From positions 34,955,551-35,019,550 of the forward strand of contig NC_088304.1 in NCBI RefSeq assembly GCF_032854445.1: 64,000 nt of DNA. The letters are read 5' to 3'. The notes beneath the pieces were generated by a model. It had not been told where the DNA came from and made no database searches. It saw only the letters and a program-made list of their open reading frames with translations. The position numbers and the translations under genes are program-made. Position 1 is the first letter of the stretch; every line of letters starts with the position of its first letter. Positions 1-13,580 of this stretch are shown piece by piece. The DNA comes from Liolophura sinensis (lineage: Eukaryota; Mollusca; Polyplacophora; Chitonida; Chitonidae).

Positions 1-190
1 TGTTGTCTGAGTGACGCTAGAATGCATTCTGTTATTATCACATAATATTCTATAATGTTCAACATAACATCCTGTTAGTGTAACAGAACCTTTATACTGA
101 ATTAATAGAATGTGTGTGTTATATTTAACAGAACAATCTGCTTCAATAACAGAATATATTCTAGCATCATTCAGAAAACACTCAGGCAAT
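1..190 (+). repeat. MITE-like element, partial copy
   Basis: The stretch matches, motif by motif, the interior of the complete element at 5,941-6,189: blocks such as gaatgcattctgttatt, acataatattctataat and cagaatatattctagcatca recur in the same order. The left end is cut off by the window edge and the right terminal inverted repeat is missing (the sequence departs after cattcagaaaac). It has no coding capacity. Confidence 0.7.
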
Positions 191-2101
191 CACTCAGTGA
201 AATCAATATCGAATTTTTCAATTCTTCGGGATTAAGTCGAACGATGTGGCCTTTTTTTATGGAAGTCCCAAGTAATTTTAAAGACAAACAAACAGAAAAA
301 GAAGAATGTCTAGACAGGGTAAACAGACTGTTTAATTTATTTAATTCAGAGACCTAGGCTTGTATGATAAACAGTGCTTTAGTGCCCGGTGACAGTTCTA
401 CTGGTATACTATGAATTCTAACAATATATGGCCAGCCTTTGTTTTAAATCTGATGTGTTTTTTCAGCCCACGTATGTGATCCGACTAATGCTGCCAGAAT
501 AAACATGATTAAACGACTACACATGCCCCACAGCTTTGGAACCTGTAAATAATACATGTCCTTCCTAACCCCTGGGCCTGGCAATACGCTATACATGCCG
601 TTTACATAGCTGTTAATGGCAACTTTTGTGTGACGTAGAAGAAAGAACATTCCTTGCGTACTTTCAGCATTACTGAAAGCCGTTAACTGCTATTCTTTAC
701 ATGAGTCGGTTCTAATTTCTTACTTTGTATACTGTCTTAGTTCTTTGGTGGTTTGTGTTCAACGTCGTTATGAGAATTGGCCTTGCGATTATTGACCTGG
801 GAGGTCTATTATGATTGACGACTATCGTATACCGATGTCTGTTAAAACGCCTATATATTTTGAACTGGTCTGACAACGGTGTGGCCGAAATCCACGCTAA
901 AACCGAGTAAACAGACAATCGGATTGCTTAAGTTTGAACATTTTCCAAAAGTTCAAACCTTTTTACCGACACCGCGTTTGTCATCTTCGTTAAGAAAACA
1001 GGAGACGTCACAAATATGGTGAAAAATGCCTTATTGTTATACATACTTGTTATAAGGCGTAAAGAAAATTTGCATTCAAGAAAAGACAAACAAAATTCGC
1101 TCCATGCTTAATCAAACCCTAAATGTCATGTCAATGTGCAGCTTTTTGTTGCCTTGGCAAATAGGACCCATATGCGTTTAATATAGCCCAGCCCATTTAC
1201 CTGTCTTTGATAACGTGGTATTGGCTGCAAAGCTGTATTTGGTCAGAATCCAGATAAAATGCTCGATGCCATCCGAAGACTGACATTAATATGTGCACGT
1301 TATAGTTGATGGCCTTTACGCTTGCGCCGACTGCCCATTTGTCTGTTTGGATAAGGTTTGATGGCATATTACGCCACGTGTTTGCCAGAATTGTGCTGGT
1401 GAAAATGTGACAATGAAATCGTTGAACGGCCTCGAGGCGTGTGCTCTCTATTCCAGCAGGCTACCTGCTGTAACTAAGCCTTCTATTCCATGCCACCATT
1501 CTGCTGAAATTGGATTTTATTATTTGGGCAGATTTTGCGATCTCCGACATGCCTGACGTTTTCCAATAAAGTTGAAGACCCTTGACTACTGAATGTATAA
1601 AATCCTCGTAATGTTACCTTTGATGTTGATTTTGCTTTTTTGTTTTTTTTCAGTAATTACAGATATCGACGGTTATATGCTACTAAATCTAAGACACATT
1701 GGACCATTTCCAGAGAACGAATAACAGCCGTTAATATCTGTCTAACATTAGGCTACAAGAGAGAGTCCGTACTAAAATTATTCACTCTCCACCATCTGCT
1801 CATGTTTTGCCGGAGCCCGGAAGTCATCTAAAGACGCATGCTCGAATTCAGGTCCTAATGGCAACTAAAATGGGGTTCTACGGGGACAACTCGTACGTAC
1901 GTCGTGTTGAATTACATCACGAGTTTCATAAAGCACTGTAAACAGCTTCAGCCGTCTTAACAAAGAAATGGACTCTGTTCATTTATTTATTTTTTTGCGG
2001 GGGGAGGGGGGTGTCCTTCTGTTCTAAGTACATGGAATTTTTCCAAATGACATTTCCTGGCGAATCATCGCTAACGTTAATACATATTGGCTGTATTTAA
2101 A
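191..2101. other. intergenic, no gene seen
   Basis: No open frame here resembles a known family, and no pair of splice sites flanks a protein-like stretch. The short ORFs at 444-650 and 712-918 (minus) and 1,640-1,831 (plus) have no domain features. I looked here for the missing downstream exons of the SLC6 gene on the minus strand and did not find the conserved second membrane segment. Confidence 0.6.
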
Positions 2102-2333
2102 ATTGGGAGACTCCGTGGCAACGGCGCAATGACCCAAGAGCCTCTCACCAATGCGGTGGCTGTGAGTTCAAGTCCAGTTCATACTGGCTTCCTCTCTTTA
2201 TTTGACTGGTGTTTTATGCCGTACTCAAGAATATTTCACTTATACGACAGCGGCCAGCATTATGGTGGGAGGAAACCGGTCAGAGCACGAACGAAACCCA
2301 CGACCATCCGCATGTTGCTGTAAGACCTTCCCA
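2102..2333. mobile_element. SINE-A, two pieces in opposite orientation
   Basis: Positions 2,102-2,198 carry the tRNA-like head in plus orientation (ggcgcaatgacccaagagc, then gtgagttcaagtccag, a box-B-like block). From about 2,199 the same family continues in minus orientation with its 3' body (tggtgttttatgccgtactc through accatccgcatgttgctg). The two pieces are therefore a head and a body arranged as an inverted chimera, either two nested insertions or a rearranged copy. Confidence 0.8.
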
Positions 2334-3083
2334 CGAAAATGATATAATTTTTGAACTGAATAAATACAACAGATACTGAGAATAATATGTTGCAGGTTTT
2401 TAGAAAAAAAAACTACTTTCCCTTTAAATTGCACTACCCTGCGTTTGCACGGAGCAAATGCAATCTTGAACATATTACTGGGCGGAATACTGCATCGAGT
2501 TTGCTCTTCAATACGACTAACCTAGAGTTTACACTTCATCAATGCTGGGATGTTATATTTACATGTGACATTATTTCGGTCTGTCGTTTCTTCGCTTGTT
2601 CACTATTTTCGTAATATCCCTTGGGCATTAGCTGTTTACCTTGGTTAAACTATTAAAGTATTCTTACCCATACTCGACTCTTAATCAAACCAACTGTACA
2701 GCGTAACGGTTACAAAAAACATTATGTAACATGTGCAAAAAAGCTAAAAAAAACATGTTTCATATTAGTGTAGATCCCTTGAAACTGTGTGAGATTTTTA
2801 TCTGTATACGTCACAGGTTAACTTCACAAACGCGCGAGTTAAGTCGCCCCGCTGTGTATGTCGGCCACACCCATGCGGGTTATAGCGTATGCATCCTGGG
2901 ATTGTACACGGTGATGAACAACACTGGTACTGCAGCAAGTTGAAAAGGGCCTCCATGGCATTTATATTAATGTGTTTGTTTTATTTATGTATACCATTCT
3001 GATGCAGGTTTGGTTTCGCCCACATTCACATATGTTTTAGCCATACTTTGTACATAATATATATCCTACGCTATAAGGATAAT
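2334..3083. other. intergenic, no gene seen
   Basis: AT-rich sequence with several short unrelated ORFs on both strands and no recognisable repeat or exon. Confidence 0.5.
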
Positions 3084-3245
3084 TGGGGCCACCTTGGCTG
3101 CGGTCGCAGTGAGTTCAAGTCCAGCTCATGCACGATGATGGGAAGGCCTGTCAACAGCCTGCGGATGGTCGTGAGTTTCCTCCCACTATAATGCTGGCCG
3201 CCGTTGTATAAGTGACATGTTCTTGAGTATTTTCCTCTAATCTCA
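3084..3245 (+). mobile_element. SINE-A copy, internally shortened
   Basis: The copy begins with ggggccaccttggctg, continues with cagtgagttcaagtccagct (box-B-like), then cctgcggatggtcgtgagtt and taatgctggccgccgttgta, and ends near gacatgttcttgagtat. The head is shortened relative to the copy at 8,079-8,345. Confidence 0.8.
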
Positions 3246-3876
3246 CTGACAAAGAGTGAAATGCACCCCTTTTCCGTCCACACGACTATAGTTCTTGGTC
3301 AAAACACCCCGGGTTCGAATCCAGCTTCCGTCGGTTCGACGTTACAATATTTTATTCAACAGAGGCTTAAATAAGTTATACCTTTTCGACGCCAGTCACG
3401 TTTATGGGTGACGAAACCACTGTGCCTGGGGTAAAGCAGTGACCCACCTAAGGACCAACGCCATGCAGCTTTATTATGTACAAGGGCATTACGCGGAACT
3501 TCGAAAAAATCTCTTTTAAATGAACCAAAATGGGAACCTTGTGCAGTCGGCGTAGATCCCAGTGCATTCTTATTTCATAAAATCATGGGCTTTTTCCACC
3601 ATACCTAAAGACCTCACTAACTCAAGAGATACAACAGCACAATCACAGAAATAAAGACCACGTTCGATTATTTAAAGGCCGAATTTAGATTTTCTCTTAT
3701 TCCTTCTTCCCCAGGACTACCAAAGATTGGAATTCATTGCCTGTTCATATCAAAAACTCTTCGTTGAATCCGGTTAAGAACTTTTTGTACCCTCAAAACA
3801 GTATCAACCGTGATCTAACGTCTGTGTATAATTTATCTGACACCATTCTTTTTATTGTGCTCTGTAGAATGAGAAT
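3246..3876. other. intergenic, no gene seen
   Basis: At 3,308-3,325 there is a gggttcgaatccagc block that looks like a tRNA B box, but no cloverleaf could be drawn around it. Nothing else is recognised. Confidence 0.5.
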
Positions 3877-3981
3877 GGTACTGAGCTCTCTTCATGTGGT
3901 ACTGAGCTCTCTTCATGTGGTACTGAGCTCTCTTCATGTGGTACTGAGCTCTCTTCATGTGGTACTGAGCTCTCTTCATGG
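3877..3981 (+). repeat. 21-bp tandem repeat, five copies
   Basis: The unit ggtactgagctctcttcatgt repeats five times almost without change. Because 21 is a multiple of three it produces a short repetitive frame (VLSSLHV); this is a by-product of the array, not evidence of a gene. Confidence 0.92.
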
Positions 3982-5289
3982 GGATCTCTTAAAATGAAAC
4001 ATTATGGACGGCCAGCCTTAAAATAAATATAACAATATATGTGAAAATAGACAACATTATTTCCTTGACTGCCCTGCTTGTGCCACTCATAGAAAGCACA
4101 TGCTCAAAAGTATTTTCAAAATTTTACCTCCTGGAGTTCATCCTTCTATATTTTAGCCAATCGAATCTAAACATATTTGCACTATATTCTGATTTGGATC
4201 ACCTGAACTCAGCACGTATGAAAATCAACCGATTTTAAAATCGGTGCATAATGTTAGAAGCATGTCCGGCAGTCCTATGATTCTTATGTTGACCTTACTT
4301 TTTGTTCCCATTACTCTGTTCAGTAAATTCACGTATATGTCATTTGTTCTCTAAGGTAATTTGTACATGTATGTTGATTTCATTGTTGGGGAGATCCCCT
4401 GGTGGTTATTAGGCTGTGGAATATTCTCTTTACACAAATAAGTAAAGAATTAAATCATGGTATCAGTATGTGAAAACATTCTGAGAAAACAGTTTAAAGT
4501 TGTATTAGGAATCCAATTGGTCAGTGACGCATGTGATGAGGGCAAAGGTTACGTCGACTGAGCCAGCCAGAGCCCTACTGCCTTTCTGGAACCCGCCACA
4601 TGCGCACTGCTGATACAAAGAACAACAATTTTTCTCACACACGTCACCCACAACTTGACCGGGCACACATCTGGCAGCCAGAATTTCGTGCGAGTTGTCG
4701 TTGACAAAACTGTTTCACGACACCTATAACAAACAGTAACATGAATTTGCATGAAAATTTTTTCACACAAAGTTCGGTCTTTAGGAGGTTTATCACTCCT
4801 ACATAACAACGCAAGAGTTTCTTATGCCCACTGAATTCGCACAATCGACTATGTATACACTTACATCAATTTCTCATGCATAGTCCAACACACTGGAATT
4901 CATTTCCCACGCGGGCATAGATATGGTTCCAACAATGAGATTCGATGTTCTTTTATGTTTGTATCGAGGGCCATTGCCAGGCGAGTCGCGAACACCTTTC
5001 AAAACTGACACTATTGTAATGCTATTAACACCTACCAAAACTGATTGATACTGTAGTACACACGTAGTTATCGTCAGGGTCAATCTTAAGTGGTTCACAG
5101 AACGGTGGGATTACTCTGTTTGAGTGTATTCAAGCCTGTGTGTCAATCAGCGGAAATATAATCCGACAATCGTATGCCACCCATTGACTCGTGTGATTGT
5201 CGAAATGGAGCATAACATAACCGTTTTCCATCACAACTGATATAAATTCCCATACAAAATCGTGTAGCCGGCCTTTGACAAGGAATATG
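3982..5289. other. intergenic, no gene seen
   Basis: Minus-strand ORFs at 4,549-4,844 and 4,874-5,098 overlap each other in different frames and have no recognisable domain. No element was identified. Confidence 0.5.
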
Positions 5290-5432
5290 TTCGTGAGGCC
5301 TTGGTAACAATAGCTTGACGACGCTCGTGAGGCCTTGGTGACAATAGCTTGACGACGCTCGTGAGGCTTGGTGACAATAGCTTGATGATGCTCATGAGGC
5401 CTTGGTGACAATAAACGGTTAACGACGCTCGT
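5290..5432. repeat. ~34-bp tandem repeat, about four copies
   Basis: The unit gtgaggccttggtgacaata + gcttgacgacgctc repeats about four times. One copy lacks a c in the gaggcc block and the last is interrupted by an altered segment (aacggttaacg). Confidence 0.85.
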
Positions 5433-5450
5433 GTAACCTGCACAGTCTAC

Positions 5451-5661
<211 letters not shown>

Positions 5662-5940
5662 TAAATAAATATATAAAAAGAACCTTAAGGCTACGTTTTC
5701 ATGCGCTTACTTGAGAGACAGTCAATCCAGTTTCAATATCGGAACAAATGTGTCTAATTCCTAAGCGCCCTGCTAAACACATGAGATTTCCGCCGCTAAA
5801 CACATGAGATTTCCGCTGCTAAACTCATGAGATTTCCGCTGCCAATTCCATATTAATATACCTTATTTTAGTAATATCGAGAGAAATCTGTCGGCATTCC
5901 AGATGCAATACGTTTTCCGGCTCCAAACCCGAAAGAACTA

Positions 5941-6189
5941 CACTCTAAAAATTAGCCTGCTAATTTTAACAGAAAGTCGTTTGTCTGAATGTCGGTAGAA
6001 TGTATTCTGCTATTGCAGCAGATTGTTCTGTTAAATGAACACATACTGTATTCAACATAAAGATTCTATTAGTCTAACAGAATATTGTGTTGAATGTGAC
6101 ACAATATTCTGTTATAACAACAGAATACATTCTAGCATCACTCAGACAATAGACTTTCCGTTAAAATTAACAGATTAATTTTTTGAGTA
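5941..6189 (+). mobile_element. complete MITE with ~55-bp terminal inverted repeats
   Basis: The left end (cactctaaaaattagcctgc, continuing through taattttaacagaaagtc) is inverted at the right end (gactttccgttaaaattaac, then agattaattttttgagta). The arms pair over roughly 55 bases with a handful of mismatches. TA dinucleotides flank both ends (5,939-5,940 and 6,190-6,191), fitting a Tc1/mariner-type TA target duplication. There is no transposase frame, so it is non-autonomous. Related partial copies lie at 1-190, 5,451-5,661 and 10,375-10,475. Confidence 0.85.
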
Positions 6190-6763
6190 TATCAACAACG
6201 AAAGGCATGTATGTTTAAATTATATTGTATCGCTTATATTGGTCACACAAGCACCTGGTGTATGCGTAAAGACAATGATGCGTATCCGGTATCAAATACT
6301 ACAGCATGAAGAGTAAAACCAGTCCACCTAGCCATGTGACAGTTGACAATTGGTAACACATATAACCGGTAAAATCCGGATTCTTTATCAACTGACCTAC
6401 GTTAGGCTTTTACTCTAACTGTTCATGTAAATGCTGAAGTAACAGCAACTTACACGACCCCTAACCACCATCGTGCTAATGACAATTTATCAGGCGTCAC
6501 AGGTCTAGGATTACTCAAGATGTTGTCTCGTCGTCAAGCTGAATAAATAGGCGAGTTTAGCGGATTTAGACATAATGATCAAGGAAATCAACATGTTATG
6601 ACGGAAGTAGCCACGTCTACATAGCACTTATACTAACCCGTCATGGGCAGGTTTCGTGGTAAACAGCACCGTGCGTGGTAAGCCAGATGCAAGCTCTACA
6701 CCTACTTCTACAAATTGTTAACTTGTACCGATGTGTTAGAGACCAGTTAGGTTCAGTGCAGGT
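6190..6763. other. intergenic, no gene seen
   Basis: No repeat family or exon-like segment was recognised. Confidence 0.5.
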
Positions 6764-7828
6764 TCTGTATGTGTCAAATACAGAACCTGCACATGTGTCA
6801 TATACGGAATCTACACATGTGTCAAATACAGAACCTACACAGGCGCCATATACAGGACCTACACATGTGCCATATACAGAACCTACACATGCGTCATATA
6901 CAGAACCTACGCATGTGTCAAATACAGAACCCAAACATGTGCCATATACAGAACCTGCACGTGTGCCACACACAGAACCTACACATGTGCCATATACAGA
7001 ACCTACACATGTGTCAAATACAGAACCTACACAGGTGCCATATACAGAAACTACACATGTGCCATATACAGGACCATACAGATGTGTCAAATACAGAAAC
7101 TACACATGTGCCATATACAGAACCTACGCAGGTGCCATATACAGAACCTACAGATGTGCCATATAGAGAACCTACACATGTGCCATATACAGAACCTACA
7201 CATGTGCCACATACAGAACCTACACATGTGCCATATACAGAACCTACTCATGTGTCATATACAGAACCTGCACATGTGTCATATACAGAACCTACACATG
7301 TGTCATATACAGAACCTACACACGTGTCATATACAGAACCTACACACGTGTCATATACAGAACCTACACACGTGTCATATACACAACCTACACATGTGCC
7401 ATATACGGAACCTACACATGTGTAATATACAGAACCTACACATGTGTCATATACAGAACCTACACACTTGCCATATACAGAATCTACACATGTGCCATAT
7501 ACAGAACCTACACATGTGTCATATACGGAACCTACACACGTGTCATATACAGAACCTACACATGTGTCATATACAGAACATACACATGTGTCATATACAG
7601 AACATACACATGTGTCATATACAGAACCTACACATGTGTCATATACAGAATCTACACATGTGCCATATACAGAACCTACACATGTGCCATATACAGAACC
7701 TACACATGTGTCAAATACAGAACCCAAACATGTGCCATATACAGAACCTGCACGTGTGCTATATACAGAGCCCTCACACGTGCCACATACAGAACCTACA
7801 CATGTGTTGTCACATACAGAACCTCTGT
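6764..7828 (+). repeat. 24-bp minisatellite, about 44 copies
   Basis: The unit acacatgtgccatatacaga + acct repeats for just over 1 kb with scattered substitutions (gcc/gtc before atatacag, occasional cacgtg for catgtg). One unit is eight codons, so several frames on both strands stay open for long distances (for example TEPTHVPY in one frame, QNLHMCHI in another). The array is strongly strand-asymmetric, with G much rarer than C on the plus strand. No splice sites or start context support translation. Confidence 0.95.
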
Positions 7829-8078
7829 TATACGTGTATATATTTATATACTTATATATTTTTTTATGGGTTAATGGAAGTGGGATGCCCTGGGTAAGTA
7901 GCTATAATGCAAAATGAAGTGACAAACAGCGAAGTAAACTTCAATGACAGCATTTTTAGCCCACTCTCATTAGACATTCGTGAAGGAAGTCGTCCTTCAT
8001 TGCTTCCGGGATGATAGATAACTGACAACTGATGGTTGGACGATAAAAAGCTGCATCAATTTCTGTTAAGTAAACAGG
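7829..8078. other. spacer, no gene seen
   Basis: Unique-looking sequence between the 24-bp array and a SINE-A copy. Confidence 0.5.
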
Positions 8079-8345
8079 GGACCTCCGTGGTCGAGTTTTT
8101 AGCGCACCAGTGTGGCGCAATGACCCAGGAGCCTCTCACCAATGCGATCGCTGTGAGTTCAAGTCCAGCTCATGCTGCCTTCCTCTCTGGTAGTACGTAT
8201 GAAGGTGTTCCAGCAACATATGGATGACCGTGGGTTTATCCAATGCTCTGTCCGGTTTCTTTCAACCATTATACTGGCCGTCCTCGTATACGTGAAATAT
8301 TCATGAGTACTGCTTGAAACACTAATGAAATAAATGAATAAATCA
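8079..8345 (+). mobile_element. SINE-A, near full length
   Basis: The most complete plus-strand copy. The head (gggacctccgtggtcgagt, A-box region) is followed by ctgtgagttcaagtccagct (B box), the body (gaccgtgggtttatccaat, ttatactggccgtcc) and the tail (gtgaaatattcatgagtac), ending in an AAAT-rich tract. SINEs of this type are transcribed by RNA polymerase III and moved by a partner LINE; no LINE is present here. Confidence 0.88.
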
Positions 8346-9283
<938 letters not shown>

Positions 9284-9510
9284 TATATTCTTGAGTACGG
9301 CACAAGACTCCTGTCAAATGAGTAAATAAATTTATATACGCATATACATATACACCTGTATTGTATGCTGAAGGTGATACTGGGAAGGTCAGGCAGCAAC
9401 CTGTGGATTGTCGTGGTTTTTCCCCGAGCTCTGCCCGGTTTCCTCCCACCATAATGCTGACCGCCATCGTGTGAGTGAAATATTCTTGAGTATGGCGTAA
9501 AACACCATAG
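9284..9510 (+). mobile_element. two SINE-A tail fragments
   Basis: 9,284-9,333 carries a decayed tail (tattcttgagtacggcacaa and an AAAT-like end). 9,376-9,510 carries a longer 3' body (gggaaggtcaggcagcaacc, tttcctcccaccataatgct, gaaatattcttgagtatggc). Both are in plus orientation and lack the tRNA-like head. Confidence 0.8.
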
Positions 9511-9847
9511 TTCACGCTAATCGAGCGCTAGATATATTATAATCAGACAATGACATATTATATATACTATATATAAGGATAATATGCACTACTGGACACC
9601 GTCTACCCTCTTCCAGCCAGATTATATACACGCTTATATTTAATATAAGCCTGAAATGTTTCCACATCGGATTGAGGAGCTCGTCCACAGTAAAACCACC
9701 AAGCGATGACCTTTCGTTCCGGAAATGAGTTTCAACAAGTTGTAATTCTAATGTACTTTCCATATGAGCTGGTGTATATAGGTATACAGTTAAAGGGGTT
9801 ACAATGTGACAGGGTTGTGACAACCCTCCCACACATCATAAATGGTC

Positions 9848-10374
<527 letters not shown>

Positions 10375-10475
10375 CACTCAAAAAATTAATCTGTTAAATT
10401 TAGCGGAAAGTCTGTTGTGTGAGGGATGCTTGAATGCATTCTCTTATTATAACAATATTATACATAATATTGAAG
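10375..10475 (+). repeat. MITE left-end fragment
   Basis: cactcaaaaaattaatctgt followed by taaatttagcggaaagtctg and gcttgaatgcattctcttat matches the first ~100 bases of the MITE at 5,941. The rest of the element is absent. Confidence 0.75.
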
Positions 10476-10589
10476 ACAAACCAGGACAAGGACAAAACAG
10501 CGTGTAGTACAGTATAGTGAGAGAGATAAAGACGGGTGATCCCATGACACAGTAAAGAAAAGTCGGAACCTCTAATAAGGTAAGTCGTA

Positions 10590-10742
10590 CGTCTGAAGGT
10601 TTCCCAGAAACATATGGATGGACATGGGTTTGCTCCGGGCCCTGCCCGCTTTCCTCCCACCACAGTGCTAGCCGCCGTTGGATAAATGAAATATTTATGA
10701 GTAAGGCATTGAACACCAATGAAATAAATAAATTAATAAATA
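10590..10742 (+). mobile_element. SINE-A 3' body, head missing
   Basis: Matches the family from the gaaggtttcccagaaac region through tttcctcccaccacagtgct to gaaatatttatgagtaagg and an AAAT-rich tail (aaataaataaattaataaat). It is 5'-truncated, as is common for SINEs. It directly abuts the tandem arrays that follow. Confidence 0.8.
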
Positions 10743-11165
10743 TAATACGGTAAAGACGAGTGGTCATACAATATAGTAAAGAAGTGTGGGAACCTACGAC
10801 ACAGTAAATACCTGTCATCACATGATGCAGTAAATAAGATTGGTGGTGTATAACACGGTAAATACCTGTCATCATATGATACAGTAAATAAGACTGGTGG
10901 TGTATAACACGGTAAATACCTGTCATCATATGATACAGTAAATAAGACTGGTGGTGTATAACACGGTAAATACCTGTCATCATATGATACAGTAAAGAAG
11001 ATTGGTGGTGTATAGCACGGTAAATACCTGTCATCATATGATACAGTAAAGAAGAGTTGGGGTCTATAACACGGTAAATACCTGTCATCATATGATACAG
11101 TAAAGAAGAGTTGGGGTCTATAACACGATCAAGACGGGTGGTCGTGTGATACAGAAGAGAAGAGT
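10743..11165 (+). repeat. 54-bp tandem array, about seven copies
   Basis: The unit starts gtaaatacctgtcatcatat, continues gatacagtaaataagactgg and ends tggtgtataacacg. The central four copies are almost identical and the outer ones diverged. It shares the gatacagtaaa/aacacggtaaa core with the arrays to its right. Confidence 0.92.
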
Positions 11166-11399
11166 GGGCATCTATAATATTTTCTATTGTGTAAAAAAAA
11201 TACACATGATGTGTACCACAACCACACATTAACTCTAACAAATTTTCATAGGAACATTAATGTCTATCGCGCCTACATCATCTTTATGTACTTACACATT
11301 TAATGTGTGCAAAAATGTGTACCTTTGATACGCATCGAGTTTAAAATGCGTGCCACACAAACACATGTGTACAAAACGGTACACATTGACGTTTTCAGA
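11166..11399. other. insert between two tandem arrays
   Basis: This 230-bp block interrupts the arrays and has loosely inverted ends (atacacatgatgtgtacc on the left, ggtacacattgacg on the right). It may be a small palindromic element inserted into an older continuous array; arm similarity is only partial. Confidence 0.4.
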
Positions 11400-12345
11400 A
11401 AACAGTAAAGGCAAGTGATTACATGATACAGTAAAGAAGAGTTGGGTCTGTAATACGGTAAATACGGGTGATCATATTATACAGTAAAGAAGAGCTGCAT
11501 CTATAATACGGTAAATATGGGTGATCATATAACGCAGTAAAGAAGATTGGAGTCTATAATACGGTAAATACGGGTGATAATATAACACGGTAAAAAAGAT
11601 TGGAGTCTATAATACGGTAAATACGGGTGATCATTTAACGCAGTAAAGAAGATTGGGGTCTATAATACGGTACAGACAAGTGATCATATTATACAGTAAA
11701 GAAGAGCTGCATCTATAATACGGTAAATACGGGTGATCATATAACGCAGTAAAGAAGATTGGAGTCTATAATACGGTAAAGGCAAGTGATCATATTATAC
11801 AGTAAAGAAGAGCTGCATCTATAATACGGTAAATACGGGTGATCATATAACGCAGTAAAGAAGATTGGAGTCTATAATACGGTAAATACGGCTGATAATA
11901 TAACACGGTAAAGAAGATTGGAGTCTATAATACGGTAAATACGGGTGATCATATAACGCGGTAAAGAAGATTGGAGTCTATAATACGGTAAAGACAAGTG
12001 ATCATATTATACAGTAAAGAAGAGCTGCATCTACAATACGGTAAATACGGGTGATCATATAACGCAGTAAAGAAGATTGGAGTCTATAATACGGTAAATA
12101 CGGGTGATAATATAACACGGTAAAGAAGATTGGAGTCTATAATACGGTAAATACGGGTGATCATATAACGCGGTAAAGAAGATTGGAGTCTATAATACGG
12201 TAAATACGGGTGATCATATAACGCAGTAAAGAAGATTGGAATCTATAATACGGTAAAGACAAGTGATCATATAACGCAGTAAAAAAGAGTGGGACCTATA
12301 ATACGGTAAATACGGGTGATCATATGATACAGTAAAGACGAGCGC
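11400..12345 (+). repeat. 53-bp tandem array, about 17 copies
   Basis: The unit gtctataatacggtaaatac + gggtgatcatataacgcagt + aaagaagattgga repeats with variant types (agagctgcatctataatacg and aagacaagtgatcatattat) that themselves recur in a regular pattern. This suggests a higher-order repeat of several units. Confidence 0.92.
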
Positions 12346-12689
12346 AGGCATGGGGTAGAGCCAAAATGCGATATCAGTTAGGGCTGGTGAAAGGCCTTAG
12401 TAATATGACACATTATGGAACAGGGGCCTATATATTAAAGGGTAATATGGCAACAACAAATACTAAGATCTTATGCCGCACAGAGTAATGACCATACAAC
12501 GTATCCTGTCAACATGATAGGCATTATACGGCGAAGTCTAGTGATATACAGTGAGGAATGGGGAAGGCCCCGTACAGTAACGATGACTATATCATACATT
12601 AGGGAAGGGTGAGATCTGCAAGACAGTAACCATAAGTGACGATACGATACAGTATGGAAGACTAAAGGTTCTTATACACCCTCGATAAG

Positions 12690-13165
12690 TGACAATATAA
12701 TACAGTAACAAACCATATGTAATGATATCGTTACAGTGAAGAAAGTGAGAGACCTAATACGGTAACGAAATGTGAGAGACCTAACACAGTAACGAAAAGT
12801 GAGAGACCTAATACGGTAACGAAAAGGGAGAGACTTAATACAGTGACGAAAACTGAGTGACCTAATACGGTAACGAAATGTGAGAGACCTAACACGGTAA
12901 CGAAAAGTGAGAGACCTAATATGGTAACGAAATGTGAGAGACCTAATACAGTGACGAAAACTGAGTGACTTAATACGGTAACGAAATGTGAGAGACCTAA
13001 CACGGTAACGAAAAGTGAGAGACCTAATACGGTAAAGAAATGTGAGAGACCGAATACAGTGACGAAAACTGAGTGACCTAATACGGTAACGAAAAATGAG
13101 AGACCTAATACGGTAACGAAATGTGAGAGACCTAATACGGTAACAACAAGTGGCGAAATGATACA
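12690..13165 (+). repeat. 27-bp tandem array, about 17 copies
   Basis: The unit acggtaacgaaaagtgagag + acctaat repeats. Variants with acagtgacgaaaactgagtg recur about every fourth or fifth unit, indicating a higher-order structure near 108-135 bp. The minus-strand frame (RSLTFRYRI repeats) is a by-product of the unit being nine codons. Confidence 0.92.
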
Positions 13166-13204
13166 GTAGAGAACAGTGAGAGGGCACGCATATTTAACAT
13201 GCTG

Positions 13205-13345
13205 TCAATATGGTAAATACAAGCGAAATTTATACGGTAAATTAACGTGAATAGGGTAGCTCAACGTGAATACGGTAGTCGAATGTGAATACGATAACTG
13301 AACGTGAATACAGTAGGCGAACGTGAATACGGTAAAACGAAGTAA
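13205..13345 (+). repeat. degenerate ~19-bp repeats with the same core
   Basis: Short imperfect copies of cgtgaatacggtaa-type sequence continue the right edge of the composite array. They fade out before the SLC6 exon. Confidence 0.7.
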
Positions 13346-13580
13346 AGTATATATAGCAGTCTTTACCACCCTTGTGGTAAAATAAGTGATATTGTAACCT
13401 TAAGAAAATATGATAAAAAAAAAGTGATATAGCATAACACCGGGGAATATAGCAAAGAGAATTAAGAGATAATGTAACCTCTGGTGAATGCGGTAAAGAC
13501 AATGAAGCGGAATTGTAACCTCCAACAAATGTGGTAAATAGTAACTTAAAGTCAATCAAGTAAAGCAGGCGATGACTTAC

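Noticed and set aside
444-918. Minus ORFs considered as later SLC6 exons
   Set aside because: They lack the conserved TM2 and later transporter motifs and suitable splice sites.
3300-3330. B-box-like gggttcgaatcc suggesting a tRNA gene
   Set aside because: No matching A box or foldable acceptor, D and anticodon arms around it; probably a SINE remnant.
6641-7917. Long ORFs on both strands reading TEPTHVPY or HMCHIQNL repeats
   Set aside because: They are translations of the 24-bp minisatellite in different frames; many frames are open at once and no exon signals are present.
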